Source: Trebonia kvetii (GTDB lineage: Bacteria > Actinomycetota > Actinomycetes > Streptosporangiales > Streptosporangiaceae). From it: DNA of 64,000 bases. Location of the stretch: the NCBI RefSeq assembly GCF_007827045.1, contig NZ_RPFW01000005.1, forward strand, positions 329,835-393,834, given 5' to 3'. This document shows, in pieces, positions 25,558 to 33,803 of this stretch (position 1 is the stretch's first letter; the number at the start of each line of letters is the position of its first letter). Under the pieces are notes generated by a model. That model saw only the letters and a program-made list of their open reading frames with translations. It did not search any database and was not told the DNA's origin. The position numbers and the translations under genes were made by a program.

Positions 25558-26390
25558 CCCGCACCGCCGCCGGGCGAGCCGAGCAGCCGCCGGACCGCGT
25601 CCATCGCCTGCGCGGCGTAGGCAGCGGCTGGGACACCCTGCTCGGCGCGCCACCGCGACGGGGCCTCGACGCCGAGCATGACGTCCGGGCCGACCGCGTC
25701 GACCAGCTCACGCACCGGAAGGTCGCCGTCGCCCGGCAGCAGTCGTCCGCCCGACGCCTCCCGGGCGTAGGCCTCGCCGGCGGGCGGTGCGGCCGGGCCG
25801 TCGCACAGCTGGACGTAGGAGATCTGCGCCGGGTCAAGCGCGGCGACGTCGGCGGGCGAGCCGCCGGACCGGGCCAGGTGCAGCGCGTCGACCGTGACGG
25901 CGGCGTTGTCCGCCCCGGACCGCTCGATCAGCGCCAGCGCGTCGCCCAGCGTCTTTACCTGGGTGGACATCATGAACTCGATACCGACCCCGAGGCCGTG
26001 CTCCGCGCACAGCGCGCACAGCGCCGCGAACTGGTCAGCGAGCCGGGCCGGGTCGGGATCGTTGCCGTTCACGTCGATCCCGCGCGCGCCCAGGTAGGCG
26101 GCGGTCTCGACCAGCGCACGGAAGTCATCGAGGCCGGTGTCCGGCTCAAGCCGGCAGGTGGCGGCGTCGAACAGGGTCACCCCGGTCGCGTCGAGCCGCC
26201 GCCTGGTCTCCCGCCGCATCCGGGTGTCGCCGGTCATCGGGAAGCCGGGTGAGTACGCCCGCGGGAACTGGATCATCAGGCTGACGGCGGCGAAGCCGGC
26301 CCGCGCGGCCAGGTCGACGAAGTCCGGCGGCTCTACCTCGACCGCGGTGAAATGGCAGAGCATGAGCGGGCGCGGCGCCGGCATGCCCAT
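25554..26390 (-). CDS. TIM-barrel sugar phosphate isomerase/epimerase family protein
   Basis: A 278-residue xylose-isomerase-like TIM-barrel protein (AP endonuclease family 2). Visible strands include MLCHFTAVEVEPPDFVD at the start, ARGIDVNGND, LGVGIEFM with the metal-ligand glutamate, and VTVDALHLARSG. Members isomerise or epimerise sugars or cyclitols. It is last in the minus operon 32345-25554, behind the ABC importer and a mycofactocin-type SDR. Its stop overlaps the convergent stop of the reductase gene at CTAG. Substrate unknown. Confidence 0.85.
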   Translation of the reverse strand: MGMPAPRPLMLCHFTAVEVEPPDFVDLAARAGFAAVSLMIQFPRAYSPGFPMTGDTRMRRETRRRLDATGVTLFDAATCRLEPDTGLDDFRALVETAAYLGARGIDVNGNDPDPARLADQFAALCALCAEHGLGVGIEFMMSTQVKTLGDALALIERSGADNAAVTVDALHLARSGGSPADVAALDPAQISYVQLCDGPAAPPAGEAYAREASGGRLLPGDGDLPVRELVDAVGPDVMLGVEAPSRWRAEQGVPAAAYAAQAMDAVRRLLGSPGGGAG

Positions 26391-26409
26391 TCATCCCCCT
26401 TCAGCCGGG

Positions 26410-27255
26410 TTAGCGGTTGGTGCGGCCGAGGTCGACAGGGAGCTGGATGCCGGTGACGTGCCTGGCTTCGTTCGACGCGAGCCACGCCACGGCGGCGGCG
26501 ATGTCCTCGGCCTCGCTGACCTGGTCCGGCAGCGAGCCCAGGTAGAACGGGATCACCTCGGGCGTTTCCTCGATGAGCTGCCGCATCCCCGGCTTGAGGC
26601 CGGTGTTGACGCCGAACGGGTGGACCGAGTTCACCCGGATCCGGTACTTCGCCAGCTCGTTGGCGAGGCTCTTGGCCAGCCCGGTGACGCCGTGCTTGGC
26701 CGCCACGTAGTCGGCGATCAGCGGCAGGCCGCGCAGGCCGGCGACCGAGCTGGTGAAGACGATGGCGCCGCCGGTCCCCTGCTCGATCATGATCGGGATC
26801 GCGGCCCGGGCGGTGTAGTAGGCGCCCGTCAGGTTGACGCCGATCGTCTCGTCCCAGTTCTCAAGCGGGATCTCCCATGCCCGTCCGACCGTCGTCATCC
26901 CGGCGTTGGCCACTACCACGTCGAGCCGGCCGAGTTCAGCCACCCCGTCGCGCAGGGCGGTGCTGAGGGCCGCGTAGTCGCGCACGTCGGCGATGGCAGT
27001 GACCGCCCGCCGGTCGTGCTCCTCGACCAGCCGCGCGGTCTCCGCCAGGTCGTCTGGCGTCGGGCCTGGGTAGGTGGTCGTCGCCAGGTCGGCGCAGATG
27101 TCCACCGCGACGATGTCCGCTCCCTCGGCGGCCAGCCGGACCGCCTCGGCCCGGCCCTGCCCGCGGGCGGCGCCGGTGATGAAGGCCACCTGGCCCTCGA
27201 ACCGCCGCGCCCGCGGCTCGGCCGGGACGCGCGCAGGCGGATTGGGTGCTGTCAC
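26410..27255 (-). CDS. Mycofactocin-coupled SDR family oxidoreductase
   Basis: A 281-residue SDR of the mycofactocin-associated type, recognised by TGAARGQGRAEAVRLA, EGADIVAVDIC and a long insertion after strand 2 (PGPTPDDLAETARLVEEHD). These dehydrogenases hold NAD tightly and hand electrons to the peptide cofactor mycofactocin. YVAAK is the active site. An 18-residue polar extension precedes the domain. It lies 12 bp from LivF, so it is co-transcribed with the importer and probably oxidises the imported substrate or an early alcohol. Confidence 0.92.
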   Translation of the reverse strand: MTAPNPPARVPAEPRARRFEGQVAFITGAARGQGRAEAVRLAAEGADIVAVDICADLATTTYPGPTPDDLAETARLVEEHDRRAVTAIADVRDYAALSTALRDGVAELGRLDVVVANAGMTTVGRAWEIPLENWDETIGVNLTGAYYTARAAIPIMIEQGTGGAIVFTSSVAGLRGLPLIADYVAAKHGVTGLAKSLANELAKYRIRVNSVHPFGVNTGLKPGMRQLIEETPEVIPFYLGSLPDQVSEAEDIAAAVAWLASNEARHVTGIQLPVDLGRTNR

Positions 27256-27266
27256 TGGCCTACTCC

Positions 27267-27983
27267 TTAGGAGTGCGTTGCCTGGCCGAGGTAGGCGCGC
27301 TCGATCTGGGTCTCGTCGGCGGCGAGTGCCTTCGCGTCGCCGTGCAGCGCGACGTCGCCGTGGGCGAGCACGATCGCGGTATCGGCGATCTCCAGCGCGA
27401 GCATGACGTGCTGCTCTACCAGCACCACGGCGGCCCCGGTGTCGTCGGCCACCTTGCGGATCACCGGGAGCAGCTTCTCCACGATGACCGGGGCCAGTCC
27501 CATGCTGAGCTCGTCCACCAGCAGTACCTTCGGGTCCTGCATGAGTGCCCGCCCGATGGCCAGCATCTGCTGCTCGCCGCCGGAGAGGTTGCCCGCCGTG
27601 ACCTTCACCCTGCGCTTGAGCTCGGGGAAGTACTCGAAGATGGTCTCGGTCGTGGTGGAACCGCGCCGTGACGCCAGCCGCAGGTTCTCCGCGACGGTCA
27701 GCTCCTTGAAGAGCGAGCGGTCGTCGGGCACGAGCACCAGCCCCGCCTTGACCGCGGCGCGGGGCGAGCCGGGTCGCACGGGGACTCCGCCGAGCCCGAT
27801 GCTCCCGGCCAGCGGTGCCTGGAGCCCCGCGATGGTGAGCATCAGGGTCGTCTTGCCCGCGCCGTTCGGGCCGAGCAGCGCCAGCACCTGGCCGGCCTCG
27901 AGGGTGATGTTCACGTCGCGCAGCACGGGGCAGCCTGGCACGTACCCCGCGTCGACCCCGCTGCAGGTCAGTAGGGCGTTCAC
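27267..27983 (-). CDS. livF: Branched-chain amino acid-type ABC transporter ATPase (LivF)
   Basis: A 238-residue ATPase with Walker A LLGPNGAGKTTL, signature LSGGEQQMLAIGRAL and Walker B VLLVDELSMGL, followed by the LivF-type ending VLVEQHVMLALEIAD. It pairs with the LivG-like domain fused in the next gene upstream. The Liv (HAAT) family imports hydrophobic amino acids but also aromatic acids, amides, urea and other acids, so the substrate is not fixed. It lies 58 bp after the permease fusion on the same transcript. Confidence 0.94.
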   Translation of the reverse strand: MNALLTCSGVDAGYVPGCPVLRDVNITLEAGQVLALLGPNGAGKTTLMLTIAGLQAPLAGSIGLGGVPVRPGSPRAAVKAGLVLVPDDRSLFKELTVAENLRLASRRGSTTTETIFEYFPELKRRVKVTAGNLSGGEQQMLAIGRALMQDPKVLLVDELSMGLAPVIVEKLLPVIRKVADDTGAAVVLVEQHVMLALEIADTAIVLAHGDVALHGDAKALAADETQIERAYLGQATHS

Positions 27984-28041
27984 TGGACCACCTCCGCGAT
28001 GTCAGGTCCGCCAGGAAGGCGGCGCGTGTTCTCCCGGCGTG

Positions 28042-30990
28042 TCATGACGCCGACTCCACTCCCGCGTGCGTCGTGCCCAGGTAGGCGCGCTTGACCTCGT
28101 CATTGCCGACGATGTCGGCCGGCGTGCCGACGGCGACCACCCGGCCGAGGTCGAGCACCACGATGCGGTCGCACACGTCGAGGACGAGGCCCATGTCGTG
28201 GTCGACCATGACGATGGTGGTGCCCGCGTCGCGGATCGCGCGCAGCCGCTCCCCGAGCCAGCGGCTCTCCGCGGCGTCGAGACCGGCCGCGGGCTCGTCG
28301 AGCAGCACGACCGTCGGGCGGCCGGCCAGCGCGCGGGCGACGGAGACGAGCTGGCGCTGGCCCACCGACAGCTCACGGACCGGATCGTCGGCGACCGCCT
28401 GCAGGCCGAGGATCTCGAAGTAGGCGTCGATGCCGAGCGACGGCTGCTCCCTGTCCGCGCGGGCCCTGTCCACGCCGGCCGAGCGCGCCGCCGTCGTGCC
28501 GACTTCCACGTTCTCCCTGACGCTGAGGTCGTCGTATAGCTCGATGCCCTGGAACGTGCGGCCAAGCCCGTCGCGGCTGCGCTGGAACGGCTTGCGCCCG
28601 TCCAGCTTGCGGCCGAGCAGCGCGACCGAGCCGGTGGCCCGCGCGTAGCCGCTGACCGCGTCGATCAAGGTGGTCTTGCCCGCGCCGTTCGGGCCGATCA
28701 GGCCGACGATCTCGCCGGGGAAGACCTCGAAGCTGACGTCCTCGTTGGCGACCACGGCGCCGTAGCGCACGCTCACACCGGACACCGTCAGCAGCGGTCT
28801 TGCGGGGTCGTGCGGTTGCCGCCCCCGCGCGGCCGGTGCGGCCTCGTCTGCCTTATCGGCCTGCGCCGGCACGGCGGCCGCGACTGGCTGGAGAGCCCGC
28901 GCCGGGGAGCGGCGCGCCTGCAGCCTCGCGCGCAGGGCCGCGAGCTGGGCGTGCACCGGTCCGACGATCCCCTCGGGGTTCAGGATGATGGTGAGGATGA
29001 GCAGGACGCCGTTGATGGCCGCGTAGTACACGCCAAGCTGCACCGGGCCATGGTGGAACGCGGCCGCGATGGCGACAAGCCCGACCACGGCCAGCGCGGC
29101 CCGAGCGGCCTTCGGCCGGACCAGCTGCACGATGCCGACCAGCAGGAGACCGACAAGCAGGACGTAGATCCAGAGCGGAACGCCCTTGTTGATCAGGGTG
29201 TAGATGATGCCGCCGGCGGCGATGATCCCCGCGTTGATCCCGCCGGAGACGCAGGTGATGCCTGCGATGTAGACGGTGGCGAAGAAGGTCACGCTGCCCA
29301 TGGCCGTGTAGGAGCTGTAGTCGGCGCTTGTCTGCTGATAGGCCAGCATCGCGCCGCCCAGCCCGGCCAGGAAGCCGCCGATGGCGAATGCGATCAGCTT
29401 CACCTGCGAGACCGCCACCCCGGCGGCCGCGGCCGACCGCTCGTTGGCCCGCACCGCGAGCATCTCCGCCCCGAGCCTGCTCCGCCGCACCACCGCAACG
29501 CCGCCCGCCGCCAGGAGCAGGACGATGAGGCACAGGATGCCGAAGCTGAGCTGCGGGTAGCCGCGGCCCGCGCCCACGCCCAGGTCAAGCCCGAAGATCC
29601 GCGCGTCGGCGACCGGGGCGCCGGCGTAGCCGCCGTTCAAGTCCGGGTTGTTGAACCACAAGTCCTGCAGCGCCACCGCCAGCGCCAGGGTGGTGACCGC
29701 GACGGGCAGCCCCCGGATGCGCAGCGCGGGCAGGCCGACCACCACGCCGATGATCATGGCGATGACCGCCGCGAGCAGCGGCGCGAACGGGAACGGCACG
29801 TGCAGCTGGTGCTGAATGCGTGTCAGGGAGAAGGCGCCCACGCCCGCGAGCGTCAGCTGCGCGAAGGAGATCTGGCCGGTGAACCCGGTGACGACCACCT
29901 GGGAGAGTGCGATGACGGCCATGACGAGGGTAGTGATGACGGCCGCCCGGTCGGCTCCGTGGGTAGCGGTCAGCGAGACGAGCCCGAGCACGACGATCAC
30001 CACGCCGGGCACCAGGTAGCCGCGCGGTCGCGGCGCCTGGCCCAGCGTCTTGGCGATGATCGCGCCGCGGGCCGGCAGTTCCCGTCCGCGCAGGACGAGA
30101 AATACCAGGATGACGAGCAGCGGAACGAGATCGGGCAGTCCCGCGGAGGTCAGCCAGCTCTTGGTCTGCAGGTAGGTGGCCTCGGATTCGAGCATTCCGA
30201 TGGCCAGGGCGGCGGCGACCGTCACGCCGATCTTGGAGAAGTTCCCGACCAGGGCCGCCGCCAGCGCCGGCACGATGAACAGGGAATAGGAAGCGGGGGT
30301 GAGCGGGACGATGGGGGAGATCAGGACACCGCCGATGCCCACGATGGCGGTGCTCAGCGCCCAGTTCACCAGCGCGATGCGCTGCGGCGAGAGGCCGGTG
30401 ACGAAGGCGCCCTTCTCCGACTCGGCCGCGGCCCTGGTGGCCAGGCCGAAGCGGGTGAGCCGGAACCACAGTCCCAGAGCGACCGACACCGCGACGATGA
30501 TCGCCGCCGACCACAGCCGGTCACCGGGTACCCGGCTGCCGAGGATCTGGTAGACGTGCGCAGGGAAGATGGGCGCGACGGTGACGGCGGCCGAGCCGAG
30601 CCGCGTGGCGAGCAGCGCCTGCAGCACGATCATGACCCCGACCGAGGCGACCGCCTTCGCCGCGGCGGGCGCCGCGCGCAGCGGACGGAAGATCAGCACG
30701 TAGAGCAGCCCGCCAAGCACGGCGCCGACGGCCAGCGAGATCAGCAGGGCGGGCCAGAAGCCGAGCGGGCCGGTGCCGAGGTCAGCGGTGGGGCTGAGAC
30801 CTGGTATCGGGTCGACCAGCTGCCCCATCCGCAGGTAGGCGTAGGTGTAGGCGATGTAGAGGGCGACCGCGCCGGACGCGAGGTTAACCACACCGGAGCT
30901 TCGGTAGGTGACCACCAGGCCGAGCGCCAGGGAGGCGTAGACGGCACCGGAGCCAAGACCGAGGATCAGGAACAGAACGGTAGTGCTCAT
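28042..30990 (-). CDS. ABC importer: LivH-LivM-LivG triple fusion
   Basis: A 982-residue polypeptide joining three normally separate subunits. Residues ~1-300 are a LivH-type permease (LGLVVTYRSSGVVNLASG near the start), ~330-640 a LivM-type permease (QISFAQLTLAGVGAFS, GLPALRIRGLPVAVTTLALA), and ~735-982 a LivG-type ATPase (Walker A LIGPNGAGKTTL, signature LSVGQRQLVSVARAL, Walker B VVLLDEPAAGLD). A ~90-residue Ala/Pro/Arg linker precedes the ATPase. No frameshift joins them: one continuous frame. With the lipoprotein binder upstream and LivF downstream it forms a complete importer. Confidence 0.93.
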   Translation of the reverse strand: MSTTVLFLILGLGSGAVYASLALGLVVTYRSSGVVNLASGAVALYIAYTYAYLRMGQLVDPIPGLSPTADLGTGPLGFWPALLISLAVGAVLGGLLYVLIFRPLRAAPAAAKAVASVGVMIVLQALLATRLGSAAVTVAPIFPAHVYQILGSRVPGDRLWSAAIIVAVSVALGLWFRLTRFGLATRAAAESEKGAFVTGLSPQRIALVNWALSTAIVGIGGVLISPIVPLTPASYSLFIVPALAAALVGNFSKIGVTVAAALAIGMLESEATYLQTKSWLTSAGLPDLVPLLVILVFLVLRGRELPARGAIIAKTLGQAPRPRGYLVPGVVIVVLGLVSLTATHGADRAAVITTLVMAVIALSQVVVTGFTGQISFAQLTLAGVGAFSLTRIQHQLHVPFPFAPLLAAVIAMIIGVVVGLPALRIRGLPVAVTTLALAVALQDLWFNNPDLNGGYAGAPVADARIFGLDLGVGAGRGYPQLSFGILCLIVLLLAAGGVAVVRRSRLGAEMLAVRANERSAAAAGVAVSQVKLIAFAIGGFLAGLGGAMLAYQQTSADYSSYTAMGSVTFFATVYIAGITCVSGGINAGIIAAGGIIYTLINKGVPLWIYVLLVGLLLVGIVQLVRPKAARAALAVVGLVAIAAAFHHGPVQLGVYYAAINGVLLILTIILNPEGIVGPVHAQLAALRARLQARRSPARALQPVAAAVPAQADKADEAAPAARGRQPHDPARPLLTVSGVSVRYGAVVANEDVSFEVFPGEIVGLIGPNGAGKTTLIDAVSGYARATGSVALLGRKLDGRKPFQRSRDGLGRTFQGIELYDDLSVRENVEVGTTAARSAGVDRARADREQPSLGIDAYFEILGLQAVADDPVRELSVGQRQLVSVARALAGRPTVVLLDEPAAGLDAAESRWLGERLRAIRDAGTTIVMVDHDMGLVLDVCDRIVVLDLGRVVAVGTPADIVGNDEVKRAYLGTTHAGVESAS

Positions 30991-31025
30991 GCCGGCACGG
31001 CCGCCTTTCTACGTCAGGCCAGGGC

Positions 31026-32345
31026 CTACTTGATGACCTGCGGGTTGGTTGCCTTGCCGTCCTGGACCGTCAGCACCACGTCGCCCCCGCTGCAGTTTGA
31101 CGTCAGGCCCGCCATCGCCTTTCCGTCGCAGGTGAAGGTGAGCCCCGCGCCGGCCGGCACGGGCACGTCCTTCGCCGCCTTGATGGCGGTGGTGATCGTG
31201 GCGGGCGTCGGGTCGCCGGTCAGCGTGGACAGGGCGCGGATCAGGCCGAGCATCCCCTGGTAGCCGGTGACCGCGTCCCCGCTCGGGCTGTCGGCCGGGT
31301 AGTACTTGGCCATCACGTAGCGGTAGAGCTGCGCCTCCCCGTCATCGGACTGCGTGGCGGAGCGGCCCATTATCCGCACGCCGTTCATCGCGCTGCCCAG
31401 CGCCGTCAGGGTCGAGGTGTTCAGGCAGGAGGTGTTGCCCATCGTCGGCAGGCCAGGGGAGACCGTGGTCAGCGCCTTGAGTATCGAGGTGCAGGTGGAC
31501 GCGTCCGCCACGATCGCGGCCGCACCCGGCTTTCCTGCCAGGCCGGCGGTCACCTGAGGCGTGGCGTCGGCGACGCCGTACGGAACCGGCTCAATGGTGA
31601 GGGCGACGCCGGCCGCCTTGAACAGCGGCCCGCCGACCGATTGCGCCCCTTCGAGCGCCGACGGGGCGTTGATCACGTACGCGGTGACCTTCTTGATGCC
31701 TTGCGAGGCTGCGTACTTGGCCATGCCCCCGAGGTCGGCGGGGAACCCGCCGGTCCACATGAACGTGCCCGCCGTGGTCAGCTCGGCTGAACTGGAACCG
31801 GTGGCCGACACGTACGGGATGCCCGCCTTGGTGATGATCGGGACCATGGTGTTGCCGAAGCCGGTGGTGCCGATGACGACCGCGGCCACGTTGTCCTGGA
31901 CCATCTTGTTGGCGCAGGCGGTGGCGGAGGCGGTGTCCTCGCTCTCGCTGCACCGGTCGACCTGGATCGAGTGCCCGGCGATCCCGCCGAGTTCGTCGTT
32001 GGCGTAGTCGGCCGCGGCCACGGCCGCGTCGCCGGTCGCGGGCTCGGCGACCGCCGAGCTGCCCTCGTTGTTGATCAGGCCGATCTTGACCGGGGTGCCG
32101 GTCGCCTTCTTGCCCTGGAGGAACGGCGCCAGGGCGGCCGACGCGCTGCCGGTCGAGCTCGCGCTTGCCGAGCCGCTGGCGGCGGACGTCGCGGTGCTGC
32201 TCGAACCGCCGCCGGCGCTGGCGGTGCTTGAACTGCTGCTGCAGGCGGCCGCGCCCGCGAGTGTCAGGGCGGCCAACACGGTAAGGGGAACCAGCGGAAC
32301 GCGGCGGGAAGCCCGCCCGGCGTCGCTGCCATTTTTCGCTGACAT
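31026..32345 (-). CDS. ABC transporter substrate-binding lipoprotein (Liv/HAAT type)
   Basis: A 439-residue type I periplasmic-binding-fold protein. A lipoprotein signal is clear: positively charged start, hydrophobic stretch, and C35 after LAGAAA, then a Ser/Ala/Gly-rich tether up to about residue 70. The binding domain begins at KIGLINNEGSS. ATG 32345 is preferred; in-frame ATGs at 32354 and 32378 are possible. First gene of the importer operon, with a well-formed promoter at 32422-32451. It determines transporter specificity; ligand unknown, but the catabolic surroundings suggest a carboxylic acid. Confidence 0.92.
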   Translation of the reverse strand: MSAKNGSDAGRASRRVPLVPLTVLAALTLAGAAACSSSSSTASAGGGSSSTATSAASGSASASSTGSASAALAPFLQGKKATGTPVKIGLINNEGSSAVAEPATGDAAVAAADYANDELGGIAGHSIQVDRCSESEDTASATACANKMVQDNVAAVVIGTTGFGNTMVPIITKAGIPYVSATGSSSAELTTAGTFMWTGGFPADLGGMAKYAASQGIKKVTAYVINAPSALEGAQSVGGPLFKAAGVALTIEPVPYGVADATPQVTAGLAGKPGAAAIVADASTCTSILKALTTVSPGLPTMGNTSCLNTSTLTALGSAMNGVRIMGRSATQSDDGEAQLYRYVMAKYYPADSPSGDAVTGYQGMLGLIRALSTLTGDPTPATITTAIKAAKDVPVPAGAGLTFTCDGKAMAGLTSNCSGGDVVLTVQDGKATNPQVIK

Positions 32346-32421
32346 CAGTCCCATCCTCGCTGGCAGGACAGGCGGCACGATTGCTCGCTGCCACCGCCAA
32401 GTAGGCAGATGATTTAACTGA

Positions 32422-32451
32422 GGTATAGAACGGCCGCCTTCCTGATGTCAA
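32422..32451 (-). promoter_or_regulatory. Promoter of the ABC importer operon
   Basis: On the minus strand a consensus -35 TTGACA (plus coordinates 32446-32451) is followed after 18 bp by TATACC (32422-32427). It points at the binding-protein gene, about 77 bp from its ATG. A TCAGTT half-site overlapping 32416-32421 follows the -10. Confidence 0.6.
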
Positions 32452-32556
32452 TAAAACAGACGGCTTATTTGTTCTGGCAGCAGGAGTTGCCGACGTGCCT
32501 CATGCCGGGTATGACTGGAATGTCCATTTAGGCTACGCGGCTTAAGTATCGAGGCG

Positions 32557-32585
32557 TTGACGGATCGGCTCCCGTGGCCTAGCCT
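32557..32585 (+). promoter_or_regulatory. Promoter of the first SDR-ferredoxin-P450 module
   Basis: -35 TTGACG (32557-32562), 17-bp spacer, -10 TAGCCT (32580-32585). The palindrome at 32598-32618 lies just past the expected transcription start, a position that blocks elongation when occupied. Confidence 0.5.
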
Positions 32586-32597
32586 CCGTCCTAACGG

Positions 32598-32618
32598 TCA
32601 GTTATATTGGTTGACTGA
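32598..32618. promoter_or_regulatory. Palindromic operator TCAGT-N11-ACTGA
   Basis: Arms at 32598-32602 and 32614-32618 around an AT-rich 11-base centre. The arms and spacing are identical to those of the site at 7797-7817, 25 kb away, which points to a shared regulator for the beta-oxidation and P450 modules. Confidence 0.5.
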
Positions 32619-32664
32619 TTTCACTTGGGCGTCTACTTGACTCCTTGAGTCCCCTGGAGCGCAC

Positions 32665-33528
32665 ATGGGCAAGCTCGATGGCAAGGTCGCGGTCGTCACC
32701 GGCGCGGCGCGCGGACAGGGCCGCAGCCACGCGGTGACGCTGGCGAGGGCCGGGGCGGACATCATCGCGCTGGACATCTGCGCGGACATCGAGAGCGTCC
32801 AGTACCCGCTGGCCAGCCCGGCCGATCTGGCGGAAACGCAGCACCTTGTCGAGAAGGAAGACCGCCGCTGCGTGACCTACCAGGCCGACGTGCGCGAGCC
32901 CGCGCAGGTGCGCGAGGCCGTCGACGGCGGGGTCGCCGAGCTGGGCCGCCTGGACATCGTCGTGGCCAACGCGGGCATCACCGCGCTTGGGCCCGCGCTG
33001 TCGGGCAGCGCCTTCCTCGACACTGTGAACGTTAATTTCCAGGGCGTGGTCAACGTCGTCACCGCCGCCTACCCGCATCTGCGGGCCGGCGCCTCGATCA
33101 TCGCGACCGGCTCGGTCGCCGCCATGTTCCGCGGTGCGACCGACATCAGGCAGCAGGGTCCCGGTGGGGCCGGCTACTCGCTGTCGAAGCGGGAAATAGC
33201 CCGGTTCGTGCACGACCTGGCGCTGGCTCTCGCGCCCGAGTCGATCAGGGTCAACGCCGTCCACCCGGGCAACGTGAACACCGACATGCTGCACAACGCG
33301 GCGATGTACAAGGTGTTCCGGCCGGAGCTGGACGACGTCACGCCCGAGGACTTCGAGCCCGCGTCGGCGGCGATGTTCCCGCTGCCCATCTCCTGGCTTG
33401 AGCCGCGGGACATCAGCGAGGCGGTGCTGTTCTTCGCATCCGACGAAGCCCGCTACGTCACCGGCCAGCAGCTGCGGGTCGACGGCGGCTGCGCGCTGAC
33501 GCACACGCCGGCGCTCCCTAATCCCTGA
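32665..33528 (+). CDS. Mycofactocin-coupled SDR family oxidoreductase
   Basis: A 287-residue SDR of the mycofactocin type (TGAARGQGRSHAVTLA, GADIIALDIC, insertion with YPLASPADLAETQ). The active site is GYSLSK; NAG is present in VANAGITAL. These enzymes do not exchange NAD freely and need mycofactocin as electron carrier. It leads a module followed by a ferredoxin and a P450, so it probably oxidises the alcohol produced by that P450. Paralogues head similar modules at 50650 and 59209. Confidence 0.93.
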   Translation: MGKLDGKVAVVTGAARGQGRSHAVTLARAGADIIALDICADIESVQYPLASPADLAETQHLVEKEDRRCVTYQADVREPAQVREAVDGGVAELGRLDIVVANAGITALGPALSGSAFLDTVNVNFQGVVNVVTAAYPHLRAGASIIATGSVAAMFRGATDIRQQGPGGAGYSLSKREIARFVHDLALALAPESIRVNAVHPGNVNTDMLHNAAMYKVFRPELDDVTPEDFEPASAAMFPLPISWLEPRDISEAVLFFASDEARYVTGQQLRVDGGCALTHTPALPNP

Positions 33529-33573
33529 AAGCACCGGCCAATCCCTGAACCAGCCGACCGGACGGAGCACGCG

Positions 33574-33762
33574 GTGAAGGTCAGCATCGACTTGGACAAG
33601 TGCTGCGGGCATGCCCGTTGCTACGCCGTCGACAGCGAACTCTTCCAGCTCGACGACAGCGGGTACGCGCTGCGCGCGGACATCGACATCCCGCCGGGCG
33701 CCGAGGACAAGGCGCGCCAGGCGGTCAACGAGTGCCCCGAGCGGGCCATCAGCCTCCACTGA
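33574..33762 (+). CDS. Ferredoxin, P450 partner ([3Fe-4S] type)
   Basis: A 62-residue single-cluster ferredoxin with C10, C16 and C54 (the last in ECPERAI) as cluster ligands; the position that would hold the second ligand of a [4Fe-4S] cluster is not cysteine (an extra C11 sits next to C10). Such small acidic ferredoxins feed electrons to actinobacterial P450s, and the P450 gene begins 41 bp downstream. GTG start. No ferredoxin reductase is encoded nearby, so one is supplied from elsewhere. Confidence 0.92.
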   Translation: MKVSIDLDKCCGHARCYAVDSELFQLDDSGYALRADIDIPPGAEDKARQAVNECPERAISLH

Positions 33763-33803
33763 CAAAGGCCGTCAGCCTCCGCTGACCAGCAAAGGAGTGG
33801 CCA

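Larger units (their letters stand above)
32346..32664. other. Divergent intergenic region (319 bp)
   Basis: No gene seen. It holds the divergent promoters of the importer operon (minus) and of the SDR-ferredoxin-P450 module (plus), a TCAGT-N11-ACTGA palindrome, and a short palindrome GACTC-CTT-GAGTC (32639-32651) just before the SDR start. On the minus strand a TCAGTTA half-site lies directly downstream of the importer -10. Both directions may be controlled together. Confidence 0.7.

Noticed and set aside
28810..31263. 817-codon plus-strand open frame
   Set aside because: Antisense shadow of the importer fusion; composition is highly polar and repetitive (Asp/Arg/Gly/His), with no domain.
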